Shown here piece by piece: positions 25,117 to 33,408 of a DNA stretch of 64,000 bases; the first letter of the stretch is position 1; every line of letters begins with the position of its first letter. Source of the stretch: Candidatus Thiodictyon syntrophicum (GTDB lineage: Bacteria; Pseudomonadota; Gammaproteobacteria; Chromatiales; Chromatiaceae); NCBI RefSeq assembly GCF_002813775.1, contig NZ_CP020372.1, forward strand, positions 310,001-374,000, read 5' to 3'. The position numbers were made by a program, and so were the translations under genes. The notes beneath the pieces are model-generated. The model did no database searches, was not told the DNA's origin, and worked only from the letters and a program-made list of their open reading frames with translations.

Positions 25117-25626
25117 ATGGCCGACGTGAGCCGGGCCGGCGACGGCCAACAGAACAGGAACCGGCTCCGCTTCAGGCGGATCAAGGTCTATTTCCAGCGG
25201 TTTGCGGGTAAGATCGGAGACCCGGACCAGCGCGGCGTCAGCGAGACACCGCAGTACAGGGTGCGCATCGACGGCCGGATCACGCAGTTCGGCAAGCTCG
25301 CGACGGATGGCAGTGCCGAGGTGCTGGTCCCGGGCGGGCGGGTCGCCGTCGCGATCGAGACCCTGGGCACGACCTACGCCTTGGAGGTCCTTGATGGACT
25401 AGCGCCGGAGACGGACCTCGCGGGCCAGTTACAGCGACTGACGCTGCTCGGCTATTACGCGGGCGACCTGACCGGGGCCTTCGATGCCCGCACCGATGCC
25501 GCCCTGCTCGACTTCCAGGCGGACCACGGTCTCGACCCGGACGGTGGACTCGATCGGACCCGGTTTCCCGACGCCAAGCTCGACGCAACCACCTACCACA
25601 AGCTCAAGTCCGTGTTCGGGGAGTAG
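25117..25626 (+). CDS. Peptidoglycan-binding-like protein in the VgrG island
   Basis: The 169-residue protein combines a beta-rich N-terminus (YRVRIDGRITQFGKLATDGS, then AEVLVPGGRVAVAIETL) with a C-terminal PG_binding_1-like unit (LQRLTLLGYYAGDLTGAFDA, then ALLDFQADHGL). Its N-terminal part parallels the middle domain of the previous gene, which suggests a family of adaptor domains for the spike. It starts 17 nt after the LysM gene and stops 5 nt before the metalloprotease gene, so these belong to one transcript. No enzyme motif is visible. Confidence 0.65.
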   Translation: MADVSRAGDGQQNRNRLRFRRIKVYFQRFAGKIGDPDQRGVSETPQYRVRIDGRITQFGKLATDGSAEVLVPGGRVAVAIETLGTTYALEVLDGLAPETDLAGQLQRLTLLGYYAGDLTGAFDARTDAALLDFQADHGLDPDGGLDRTRFPDAKLDATTYHKLKSVFGE

Positions 25627-25631
25627 CGGCG

Positions 25632-26804
25632 ATGGCCATCAATGCCAAAGTGTACAAGGAGTTGCACCTGGTCCCAGTGCGCTTCGAGCGCGCGGCCACG
25701 GGGGCGGCGGACAGCACCATGCCGGACCTGGACGACCGTGGTCACACGGCCAAGGTCCCGGCGGTCAACGGACTCGCTGCCTCGCCCGCACTGCGCGGCC
25801 CGGTGGTGGGGATGCAGAAGGACCAGCGCATCCGGCTGCGGCTGGTGCGCGCGGCGATCGACCCGGCCGCCCCGCTGTATCTGGTCAGCAGCGACGAGAC
25901 CGTGGTGACGGTCGAGACCCCCGCCAAAGGCGCCCCGGTGGCCGCCGGTCCCAGCACCGTGATCGCACTCAAGGGCCAGTCCTACACCGGGACCACGCCC
26001 AAGTCGGCCGAGGTCCAGGTGCGGTTTCAGAGCGACCAGGGTCCCATCCTCGGCGTGCTCACCGTCTATGTGTTCAGCCCGCTGCCCGTCGCCGTGACGC
26101 CCCATCTCGTCACCATCAACAACCCGGCGGGCAGCGCGGGCGTGGCCCCCGCCATCGACCTCGAGGCGCTCATGACCCAGACCAAGGCGATCTGGGCCTG
26201 CTGCGGGATCAGCCTGGCGGTGCAGGCCCCACGGGCCTGGTCGGTCAACCTCCCGAGCGCCAATCTGCTGCGCTTCCCGGACGACTTCAGCCGCATCGCC
26301 GCGGTCAACTTCAACCCGGGCACGATCAACCTCTATATCGTTCGCGAGGTCCTCGGTGCCTGCGGCGTGGGCCTGAGTCGCAGCGTCGTCGCGAACCTGC
26401 CCGGGTACACCGGGCTCCAGCCGGGCATCTATCTGGGCGAGGTCTGCGGCGGCGGGCGGACGAGCCCCTGGGGGGCGAACGACCTGGCCCATGAACTCGG
26501 GCATTTCTTCTCGCTCTGGCACCCCAGCGACGGGCCCACGACCGGCACCCTGCCCGCCGCCGGCTGGCCCTGGGCCAGGTATGAGACCTGGTCGAGGCGT
26601 TTGCTGATGCACAATTGGAACCAGACCGCACGCCCACCCTACGGTGCCCCGCCCTGGGCCGACTACGACGACGTCGGTTATGGGGCGAACCTTCGCGGTG
26701 CCCTGATCCCACTCAAGGAGGTACGCACCGGACGCGACCAGGCCGGCCGCGACGCCCATGGCGTGCTCGCCCGCAACTATGTCAAGTCCGGCACCATCTA
26801 CTGA
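25632..26804 (+). CDS. Zincin-type metalloprotease, probable T6SS cargo effector
   Basis: The 390-residue protein carries HELGHFFSLWH at residues 287-297, an extended HExxH-x5-H zinc site like that of metzincin-type proteases. The preceding region has GTINLYIVREVLGACGVGLS and GIYLGEVCGGG, as in reprolysin-like folds, and a later Met (RRLLMHNWN) could form a Met-turn. The N-terminal half (VVTVETPAKGAPVAAGPSTV) looks like an Ig-like/Big domain. It lies five bases after a peptidoglycan-binding gene in the vgrG run with GGGGAG before its ATG. Lack of a signal peptide and this position favour delivery by the T6SS; the target is unknown. Confidence 0.7.
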   Translation: MAINAKVYKELHLVPVRFERAATGAADSTMPDLDDRGHTAKVPAVNGLAASPALRGPVVGMQKDQRIRLRLVRAAIDPAAPLYLVSSDETVVTVETPAKGAPVAAGPSTVIALKGQSYTGTTPKSAEVQVRFQSDQGPILGVLTVYVFSPLPVAVTPHLVTINNPAGSAGVAPAIDLEALMTQTKAIWACCGISLAVQAPRAWSVNLPSANLLRFPDDFSRIAAVNFNPGTINLYIVREVLGACGVGLSRSVVANLPGYTGLQPGIYLGEVCGGGRTSPWGANDLAHELGHFFSLWHPSDGPTTGTLPAAGWPWARYETWSRRLLMHNWNQTARPPYGAPPWADYDDVGYGANLRGALIPLKEVRTGRDQAGRDAHGVLARNYVKSGTIY

Positions 26805-26915
26805 TACGGCCGCGCCGGGGGCAGCGACCCGGCACCGGGGACGCGCGCCGGCCGCGACCGCCTGGCTCCTGTGTGCGATTGGCCTGTCGGCGGCGCCGGC
26901 AGGGGGGGAACCGAG

Positions 26916-27695
26916 ATGTCCGACCTGACGACTGCCGTGCTCGACGGTGACCTGCGGGCCTCGGCCATCGCGCGCGACCAAGGGTCGGGCGCGGTGCCGG
27001 AACTGACGCGGCTGCTCGACAACCTGGACCCCTGGGTGCGCATCGTTGCCGTGCGCTCCTTGGGCGAGATACCGCAGCCCCCGGCGCGCGCGGCGCTGCT
27101 GCTGACGGCGGCCGACGCGGACGGCATGGTCGCGCGCGAGGCGATCGAGCAACTGGAACGCTACCCCGACCAGCTCGAGGCCGGGCCGCTGCTCGCCGCG
27201 CTCGAGCGTGCGCCGGACCCCACCGCGCGCCGCCTGCTGTCGCTCGCGCTCGGGCGCACACCGGTGAGCGACGAGGACCTGACCAGGCTCGCCGCCCGGT
27301 GTCAGGGTGAGCGGGTCGAGGAGGCCAAGACCGGCTGTCTCGCCGCCCTCGCCCGGACCGGTAATCCGGACGCGCAAGCGGCCTTTGGGCGGCGGGTCGA
27401 CGCCGCGCGCGGGCGCGAGCGGGTGGAGATCATTCGGCTCCTGGAGTACATTGGCCGGCGCTGGGTCATCGACACCCTGAGCGGGATGCTCGACGACCAG
27501 GACGATGCCATCTTCCTCAACCTGGAGATCGCACCGGATCAGCCCAGGTTCATGCGGGTCTGCGACCTGGCGGCGGGCGCCATCATCCGGATGACCAGGG
27601 CCCAGGTCTCGTTTGCAGCGGCGCTGCCGACCAGGTACAGCGCGGCGCAGCTCGATGAGGTGCGCCGGATCGCTCAACTGCGCTTGCGGGAATAG
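26916..27695 (+). CDS. HEAT-repeat protein of the VgrG island
   Basis: The 259-residue, fully helical protein contains repeats of HEAT type (SGAVPELTRLLDNLDPWVRI, VAVRSLGEI; ALLLTAADADGMVAREAIEQ; CLAALARTGNPDAQAAFGRR). HEAT proteins act as binding scaffolds. In this position it may be an immunity or adaptor protein for the adjacent metalloprotease, which is inference. AGGGGGGG upstream of the ATG at 26916 decides the start; the longer frame from 26871 has no ribosome site. It ends 4 nt before the DcrB-like gene. Confidence 0.65.
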   Translation: MSDLTTAVLDGDLRASAIARDQGSGAVPELTRLLDNLDPWVRIVAVRSLGEIPQPPARAALLLTAADADGMVAREAIEQLERYPDQLEAGPLLAALERAPDPTARRLLSLALGRTPVSDEDLTRLAARCQGERVEEAKTGCLAALARTGNPDAQAAFGRRVDAARGRERVEIIRLLEYIGRRWVIDTLSGMLDDQDDAIFLNLEIAPDQPRFMRVCDLAAGAIIRMTRAQVSFAAALPTRYSAAQLDEVRRIAQLRLRE

Positions 27696-27699
27696 ACCC

Positions 27700-28183
27700 A
27701 TGCCCACCTATCTCGGCGCCGGGTTCGCAATCGACCTTCCGGATGACGCTATCGACGTATCCGTGTATGCCTTCGCGTTTCCTCAAGGACGGCCATTCAC
27801 CCCGACCCTGGTCATCCGCAGCGAGCGTCATGGGACGCCGCGGCCCTTGGCGGACTATGTCGACGGGCAGGTGGCGCTGCTGAAGGGCGCGACCCCGGGG
27901 TTCGAGGTCCTGCGCCGCCGTGCGGGCCGGTGGCACGACCGCGCGGCGCTCGACCTGCTCGTCGAGTCCGGCGAGCCGGGCGCGCGCCTGCGCCAACGCC
28001 TGGTCTATGTCGATAGCGCCGGTCAGCCGCAGCACCTCTGGTGCCTCACCGCGACCGATACCGCGGACAGCTTCGAGTCCAACGAGGCTCTGTTCAACCG
28101 GGCCATCCTGAGCTTCGTGCCGCGAAGCGCAGATCCGCCGACCAGTCGAGAATCGGCATTTGATTTGGGACAAAGACAGGACC

Positions 28184-28188
<5 letters not shown>
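27700..28188 (+). CDS. DcrB/DUF1795-family protein, Eag-type T6SS chaperone
   Basis: The 162-residue protein follows the DUF1795 fold: FAIDLPDDAIDVSVYAFAFP at the start, LADYVDGQVALLKGATPGFE in the middle, and LWCLTATDTADSFESNEALF near the end. DUF1795/Eag proteins in T6SS loci bind the N-terminal transmembrane segments of effectors and load them onto VgrG. Here it is the last gene of the vgrG run, 4 nt after the HEAT gene. No transmembrane effector of the usual Eag client type is visible beside it, so the client is unclear. Its 3' end abuts the hexamer element. Confidence 0.75.
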
Positions 28189-28430
<242 letters not shown>

Positions 28431-28494
28431 TCCGGCTGCTATCGGACCCCCGCTTCGCGGTCCAGGCGGCCGGCTACCGACGCAAGGGCAACCG

Positions 28495-29709
28495 ATGCGC
28501 GCCACCCCCGAGATCCTGCGCCTGGCCTACCGGGACTTCGCCTATGAGCGGCGCATCTCGCTGTGCTTCGTGCTGGCGCTGATGGCGGTGCTGGCCCCGC
28601 TCCTGATCCTGTTCGGGCTCAAGTTCGGGCTGGTCGATACCCTGGCCCAGCGGCTGGTTCAGTCCCCCGCCAACCGGGAGATCCAACCGCTGGGGAGCCG
28701 CGAGTATGACCAGGCCTGGTTCGACCGGGTCGGGGCCCGCCCCGATGTCGCCTTCCTCGTCCCCAACACCAGACGCATCGCGGCCAGCCTCAGCCGGCTG
28801 CTCAACCCGGACACCGGCCAAGACCTGCGGGTCGTCTCCATGATCCCCACCGGGGCGAGCGATCCACTGCTCCCCGCCGGGCTGGCCGCGCCGACCGGGC
28901 TCGCCGAACTGGCGTTGAGCTTCGGTGCCGCCCGCACGCTCGGGGCTCGGGTCGGTGATCGCCTGGTGGCGCGCATCGACCGCCGCCGCGGCGAGCGCGA
29001 CGAGCACGCGGTGTGGGAGGTCGCCGTCAGCGCCGTCCTGCCGGAGGGCGCGCTGGGGGAGGAGGCGGCCCTGGTCGCGCTGCCCTTGCTGGTGGCCACC
29101 GAGGACTACCGCGACGGCCGGGCGGTACCCGCGCTGGGTTGGGAGGGCACGGCGGCGCCGACGGCGCGCGGCTTCGCCCGCTTCCGGCTCTATGCGGCGA
29201 GTATCTACGCGGTCGCCGGGCTCGCCGCGGATCTGGCCGCGGACGGGGTGCAGGTGCGCACGGCGGCGGTGGAGATCGCCGCCATGCAGGGCCTGGACCG
29301 CAACCTGTCGCGGGTCTTCTGGCTGATTGCATTGATCGGCAGCCTGGGGTTCTTCGCCTCGCTCGCGGCCAATCTGCTGGCCAACGTGGAGCGCAAGCGC
29401 CGGGAGTTGGCGGTGGTGCGCCTGATCGGCTTCCCGACCCGCAGCCTCATCCTGTTCCCGGTGGCCCAAGCGGTGCTGGTGGCCCTGCTGGGGGCGGGCG
29501 CGGCCCTCCTGGTCTATCTGCCGGTGGCGGTCGCACTCGATTCCTGGTTCGCCGCCAGCCTGCAGGCCGGTGAGTCCATCTGTCGGCTCCTGCCGTCTCA
29601 TCTGCTGAGCGCGCTGGCCGCGACCCTGCTCGGTGCCGCCGCGGCGGCCGCCTGGGCCGGGTGGCGGGCGGCGCGCATCGAACCCGCGGAAGGTCTGCGC
29701 GATGTCTGA
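28495..29709 (+). CDS. TagS-like ABC transporter permease (FtsX family)
   Basis: The 404-residue protein has one hydrophobic segment near the N-terminus (VLALMAVLAPLLILFGLKFG), a large periplasmic domain (about 50-275) and three C-terminal segments (about 285-305, 325-350, 375-395), the FtsX/MacB layout. The cytoplasmic loop NVERKRRELAVVRLIGFPTR is the usual coupling helix. In the Pseudomonas aeruginosa H1-T6SS, the TagQRST set (lipoprotein, SUMF1-like TagR, permease TagS, ATPase TagT) senses signals that trigger firing; here the same neighbours follow, but no ATPase gene is adjacent. ATG at 28495 is preferred to the upstream frame running through the repeat. Confidence 0.72.
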   Translation: MRATPEILRLAYRDFAYERRISLCFVLALMAVLAPLLILFGLKFGLVDTLAQRLVQSPANREIQPLGSREYDQAWFDRVGARPDVAFLVPNTRRIAASLSRLLNPDTGQDLRVVSMIPTGASDPLLPAGLAAPTGLAELALSFGAARTLGARVGDRLVARIDRRRGERDEHAVWEVAVSAVLPEGALGEEAALVALPLLVATEDYRDGRAVPALGWEGTAAPTARGFARFRLYAASIYAVAGLAADLAADGVQVRTAAVEIAAMQGLDRNLSRVFWLIALIGSLGFFASLAANLLANVERKRRELAVVRLIGFPTRSLILFPVAQAVLVALLGAGAALLVYLPVAVALDSWFAASLQAGESICRLLPSHLLSALAATLLGAAAAAAWAGWRAARIEPAEGLRDV

Positions 29710-29712
29710 CGA

Positions 29713-29925
29713 AGTAACAGGTCAAGAACCAGTCAGACCCAATCATTGTCGTTGTCGTTATCGTTGTCGTTGTCGTTGTCGTAATCGTAATCGGAGAAAC
29801 GATTCACTTCGGAGCGCGAGAGAATCCGGGGCGCTACGATAACCTCGATTACGACCACGACAACGACAACGACAATCGCGCTATAGTGCAGTCCCTAATA
29901 GAATTGCTTAACATATTAATGAACT
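29713..29925 (+). repeat. GTCGTT-hexamer element, copy 3
   Basis: Begins AAGTAACAGGTCAAGAACC four bases after the permease stop, followed by hexamer arms at 29746-29782 and 29854-29877 around the core CGCGAGAGAATCCGGGGCGC then TACGATAACCTCGATTACG. It ends with GAATTGCTTAACATATTAAT and GAACTT. In this copy the core frame starts with ATT instead of ATG. A CGCAAAT-family repeat is joined directly to its right end. Confidence 0.85.
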
Positions 29926-29930
29926 TATCC

Positions 29931-30141
29931 AGCCGCAAATGAACGCAAATAAACGCAAATTGAGTCTTCGGATGATCCCTCTAACCGACCTGAATACGGC
30001 CCACCTGGCAACGTGGATTCCGCGCCGCTGCGGGGTCGCTTTGCTGCATCCGCAGGGGGTACTGCGGGATCGCAGTCAGGGCGCCGGTGCACGGATGGTC
30101 TGGACTCCATTTTTCGCGTTCATTAGCGTTCATTTGCGGCA
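29931..30141. repeat. CGCAAAT-family repeat, diverged copy 3
   Basis: Opens with AGCCGCAAATGAACGCAAAT and closes with GCGTTCATTTGCGGCAAAA, but the interior is unlike copies at 21351 and 36276. Its right end overlaps the first codons of the TagR-like gene. Confidence 0.75.
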
Positions 30142-31798
30142 AAACGTCCTTCCGGCCCTCGCCGCCGTGCTGTGCCTCGCCCTGACCCCGGCCTTAGCGG
30201 ACCCGCCGCCCGCGCCTGCGGCGGGACCCCAGATCACCTGGCCCGAGAAGCTCTACAACCCGGCCCCGGCGGCGGACGACCTGATCCTGCCCCTGGCCTG
30301 CGGTGGTGCCATGGCCTTTCGGCCGGTCGCGATCCCGGGCAGTGGTCTGCTGGACGACCGCCCGGTCGAACTCGGTCAGGCCGACGCTGCACGCGGGTAC
30401 AAGGAGGGCCGACGCCTGAGCCACCTGGCCGGGGCCTTCAGCGAACCGGGCGCCGCCGCGCGGCGCTATTACATCGCCAAATACGAGACCACCCGTGACC
30501 AGTATGCCGCACTCACCGCGGCGACCTGCCCCACGCCGTCCATGCGCGGGCGCCTGCCGGTGACCGCCGTGAGTTGGTTCGACGCGGTGGACTTCTCGCG
30601 CCGCTATACGGAGTGGCTGCTTACCCAAGCCCCGGCCGCCCTGCCGCGGGAGGACCAGGAGCCCGGGTTCCTGCGCCTGCCCACCGAGGAGGAATGGGAG
30701 TTCGCCGCCCGCGGCGGCCTGGTGGTGGACGAGGCGGACTTTCTGGCCCCCCTCTTTCCCATGCCGGACGGGGACCTGGCCCGCTACGCCTGGCACGAGA
30801 GCACCGGCTCGGCGGCCGGCGAACTGCACCCGGCGGGGCTGCTCAAGCCCAACCCGCTGGGGCTCCATGACGTGCTCGGCAACGCCGCGGAGATGACGCT
30901 CGCCCCCTTCCACCTGGACCGGCGCGGCCGACCCCACGGCCAGGCCGGCGGATTCGTCAGCCGCGGCGGGGACTACCTGACCGCCCCGGGTCAACTGGGC
31001 AGCGCCGCGCGCCAGGAGTACAACTATTTCAACGCCGCCACCGGGCGCGCCAAGTCGCTGGACAGCTTGGGCTTCCGGTTGGTCGTGACGGCCCCGGTCA
31101 TCGTCTCCGCGGGGCGCCTGGACGCCATCAAGGAATCCTGGTCCGGCTTGCCGAGCCTCACCGGCACCGGAGATGTGCGGGCGGACGCGGACCGGGCCCT
31201 GGTCGAGCTGCAGCAGGCCGCCCGCCAATCCCAGGACGAGGCCCTGCGCACCCGGCTGGAGCTCATCCAGCGCAACGTCGAACAGGCCCACGCCGGCCTC
31301 AACGAGGCGCGCGAGCGGACCGTGCGCGCCCTGGTGCGGATGGGCGCCTTCATGGGCAAGCGGGTCGTGACGGACGCCAAGCGCGCCGAGGTGCTGCGCG
31401 GCCTGATGCGTCTGGCCCAGGACAATTTCGACGCCTTCAGCACCCAGGCGCAGGGGTCACGCGACGGCCCCCGGCTGGTCGCCGAGGCGCGCGCCGCCCT
31501 CGCGGGGAAGATGGACAAGTGGACGCTCAATCTCGCCGAGATCGAGCAGGGCATGAGCAACAGTCTCTCCTACTACGCCGACATGGTCGTCAGCGTCGCG
31601 CGGGACTACAGCGACCGGGATATCGCAAGCGAACTCAAGGTCGTCGAGGCCGAACTCAAGGCCAAGGACAACGCCTACCTGATCCCCTATGCCCAGGTCT
31701 TCGCCCGCCACCTGGCGGCCTATCGGGACAGCGGGGCGGCCGACAAGGCGCGCTGGCAACAGGACCTGTTGCAGCTCGAGCCGGGGCCGCAGCCATGA
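30095..31798 (+). CDS. TagR-like formylglycine-generating-enzyme-fold (SUMF1) protein
   Basis: The 567-residue protein has an N-terminal hydrophobic signal (VLPALAAVLCLALTPALA), a SUMF1/FGE-like domain (about 70-340) with YYIAKYETTRDQYAALTAAT, LPVTAVSWFDAVDFSRRYTE, LRLPTEEEWEFAARGG, LGLHDVLGNAAEM and FVSRGGDYLT, and a helical C-terminal region (about 350-560). It lacks the active-site cysteines of true FGE, as does TagR, which activates the PpkA kinase in the periplasm of H1-T6SS bacteria. The ATG at 30095 lies in a dispersed repeat whose end supplies the first codons; a TTG at 30134 is an alternative. The original start may have been overwritten. Confidence 0.75.
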   Translation: MVWTPFFAFISVHLRQNVLPALAAVLCLALTPALADPPPAPAAGPQITWPEKLYNPAPAADDLILPLACGGAMAFRPVAIPGSGLLDDRPVELGQADAARGYKEGRRLSHLAGAFSEPGAAARRYYIAKYETTRDQYAALTAATCPTPSMRGRLPVTAVSWFDAVDFSRRYTEWLLTQAPAALPREDQEPGFLRLPTEEEWEFAARGGLVVDEADFLAPLFPMPDGDLARYAWHESTGSAAGELHPAGLLKPNPLGLHDVLGNAAEMTLAPFHLDRRGRPHGQAGGFVSRGGDYLTAPGQLGSAARQEYNYFNAATGRAKSLDSLGFRLVVTAPVIVSAGRLDAIKESWSGLPSLTGTGDVRADADRALVELQQAARQSQDEALRTRLELIQRNVEQAHAGLNEARERTVRALVRMGAFMGKRVVTDAKRAEVLRGLMRLAQDNFDAFSTQAQGSRDGPRLVAEARAALAGKMDKWTLNLAEIEQGMSNSLSYYADMVVSVARDYSDRDIASELKVVEAELKAKDNAYLIPYAQVFARHLAAYRDSGAADKARWQQDLLQLEPGPQP

Positions 31799-32556
31799 AC
31801 CTACCCAGGCTGGGACTGGTGCTCGTCGTTGCGTTCAGCGTCCCCGGCTGCGGTCCCGGCGAGCAAACCCGGACCGATCAGCCGCCGGCCGAGGTGGGGG
31901 GTTGCTTCACGATCGCGGGGCTGCCGATCGGCGGCTGTGGTGAGGACTTCGGCTACAAGGGCACCTTCAGCGCTGAGGAGGCGGCCATGCGGGCACAGGC
32001 CCGCAAGTTCGACCGAACGGTCTGGGAGGGGGCACTGATCGGCACCGTGGCCGGTGCCGCGATCGGCGTCCTGGCCGGCGGCGACACCAAGGACGCGGTC
32101 GGCGGTGCCGTCCTCGGCGCCAACCTCGGGGTCATCGCCGGGGCCTATGTCGCCCAACTGCAACAACGCTATGCCGACCAGGAGGATCAACTCAACGCCA
32201 TGATTGCCGACGTGAAGACCTCCAACCGGGAGACGGAGGCATTGATTGCGCAGGTGCGCGCGGTGATCGCCGAAGACCGTCGCCGGCTGGCCGCCGTCCA
32301 GGCAAGGGTGGCCCGCGGCGCGGCGACCAATGCGGACCTGCTCCAAGAGCGCGGTCACGCCTGGGCCAATCGCCGGGTGGTTGAAAAGGCGTCCCAAGGG
32401 GGCCAGGATCAGTACCGGGTGTTTGCGGGTGCCATCAGCCGCTTCCAGCAGCAGCATCCCGGCGTCACGACCGCCGGCCTCGCCGCGGAACTCAGGACCT
32501 ATCGCGCCAAGCTCGACGCGCTCGACACCCTGGCGACAAGCATGGGGAAGGCCTGA
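31795..32556 (+). CDS. Glycine-zipper lipoprotein (TagQ-like position)
   Basis: A 253-residue lipoprotein (lipobox VPGC, Cys19). After FDRTVWEGALIGTVAGAAIG come two glycine-zipper segments (GAAIGVLAGGDTKDAVGGAV and GANLGVIAGAYVAQLQQRY), then a long coiled coil (DQEDQLNAMIADVKTSNRET to about 230). Its ATG overlaps the TagR-like stop (ATGA), and in H1-T6SS loci TagQ, an outer-membrane lipoprotein, is TagR's partner. Sequence similarity to TagQ is not evident by eye, so the call is positional. A clear paralogue lies at 34928-35707. Confidence 0.65.
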   Translation: MNLPRLGLVLVVAFSVPGCGPGEQTRTDQPPAEVGGCFTIAGLPIGGCGEDFGYKGTFSAEEAAMRAQARKFDRTVWEGALIGTVAGAAIGVLAGGDTKDAVGGAVLGANLGVIAGAYVAQLQQRYADQEDQLNAMIADVKTSNRETEALIAQVRAVIAEDRRRLAAVQARVARGAATNADLLQERGHAWANRRVVEKASQGGQDQYRVFAGAISRFQQQHPGVTTAGLAAELRTYRAKLDALDTLATSMGKA

Positions 32557-32571
32557 TCCCGAGGCCGGCCT

Positions 32572-33375
32572 TCAGTTACGCGGGCGGGTCTCGTCAATGG
32601 CGAGCAGGCGCAGCCGGGTGTTACCCATGCTGATGAGGTCGCCGACCTGGAGGTGCTGTTCGGACAGGACCCGGCGGTCATTGACGAAGGTCCCGTTTGC
32701 GCTCTCCAGATCGGTCAGGGTCAGGAGCGCGCCCTGCTCCCCAGGCACGACGGTGAGCCTGGCATGTTTGCGCGAGACACAATCGTCGGCGAGCTGAAGG
32801 TCCGCATCGTCCGCGCGCCCGACGATGGCGCAGCGCCGCACCTGCACCCGGCGCTCACCGCCGGGGCCGTTCGGCAACTCGATGAACAACCTGAGGTCGG
32901 CCTCGCGGGCAGTGCTGATGATCGTGGTCCGGTCCAGACCCGCGGCGGGCTCCGGGATCCGGGTCTTGGGTTCCAGGTCCGGCCCCGTGCCGTTGATCAG
33001 GGCGAGCAGACGGACCGCGGCCAGCGCGGGATCGACACGAAAGTCGATATATTGGAGGGTGCCGAGTCGGATATGCAGGTCATAGGGATCACAGGCGCGC
33101 GCCATTACCGGGATGACGCGACCACGCAGATGCTCGAGCGCCCAGTGTGTCTCGGACTGAACCCACTCCGACTGCTGGGCGTCCGGGGACAGGACGACGA
33201 TAAACCAATCGGTCTGGACCAGCGCGGTGCGAATCTGTTTTTCCCAATCGGCGGCCGCGCGCAGGTCGGTGCCGGAACACCAGGCAAGCATCCCGGCGTC
33301 GGTGAGGATCGGCTTGAGGTACGCCAGCACGAATCCCAGGTCTTTGCTGGAGTGGCTGATGAAGATCTGCGTCAT
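32572..33375 (-). CDS. TIR-FHA fusion protein
   Basis: The 267-residue protein joins a TIR domain (residues 1-125: MTQIFISHSSKDLGFVLAYL, the WCSGTDL loop, WEKQIRTALVQTDWFIVVLS with a candidate catalytic Glu in the helix, SEWVQSETHWAL) to a C-terminal FHA phosphothreonine-binding domain (about 175-260: CAIVGRADDADLQLADDCVS, RKHARL, SANGTFVNDRR). FHA proteins such as Fha1 receive the PpkA phosphosignal in T6SS regulation, and bacterial TIR domains can be NADases or scaffolds. It is encoded 33 nt after a beta-barrel gene on the same strand. The combination suggests phosphosignal-controlled TIR activity, which is inference. Confidence 0.85.
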   Translation of the reverse strand: MTQIFISHSSKDLGFVLAYLKPILTDAGMLAWCSGTDLRAAADWEKQIRTALVQTDWFIVVLSPDAQQSEWVQSETHWALEHLRGRVIPVMARACDPYDLHIRLGTLQYIDFRVDPALAAVRLLALINGTGPDLEPKTRIPEPAAGLDRTTIISTAREADLRLFIELPNGPGGERRVQVRRCAIVGRADDADLQLADDCVSRKHARLTVVPGEQGALLTLTDLESANGTFVNDRRVLSEQHLQVGDLISMGNTRLRLLAIDETRPRN

Positions 33376-33408
33376 GACAGGGTTCCTGCGACGGCGACCG
33401 CGGCGTGG

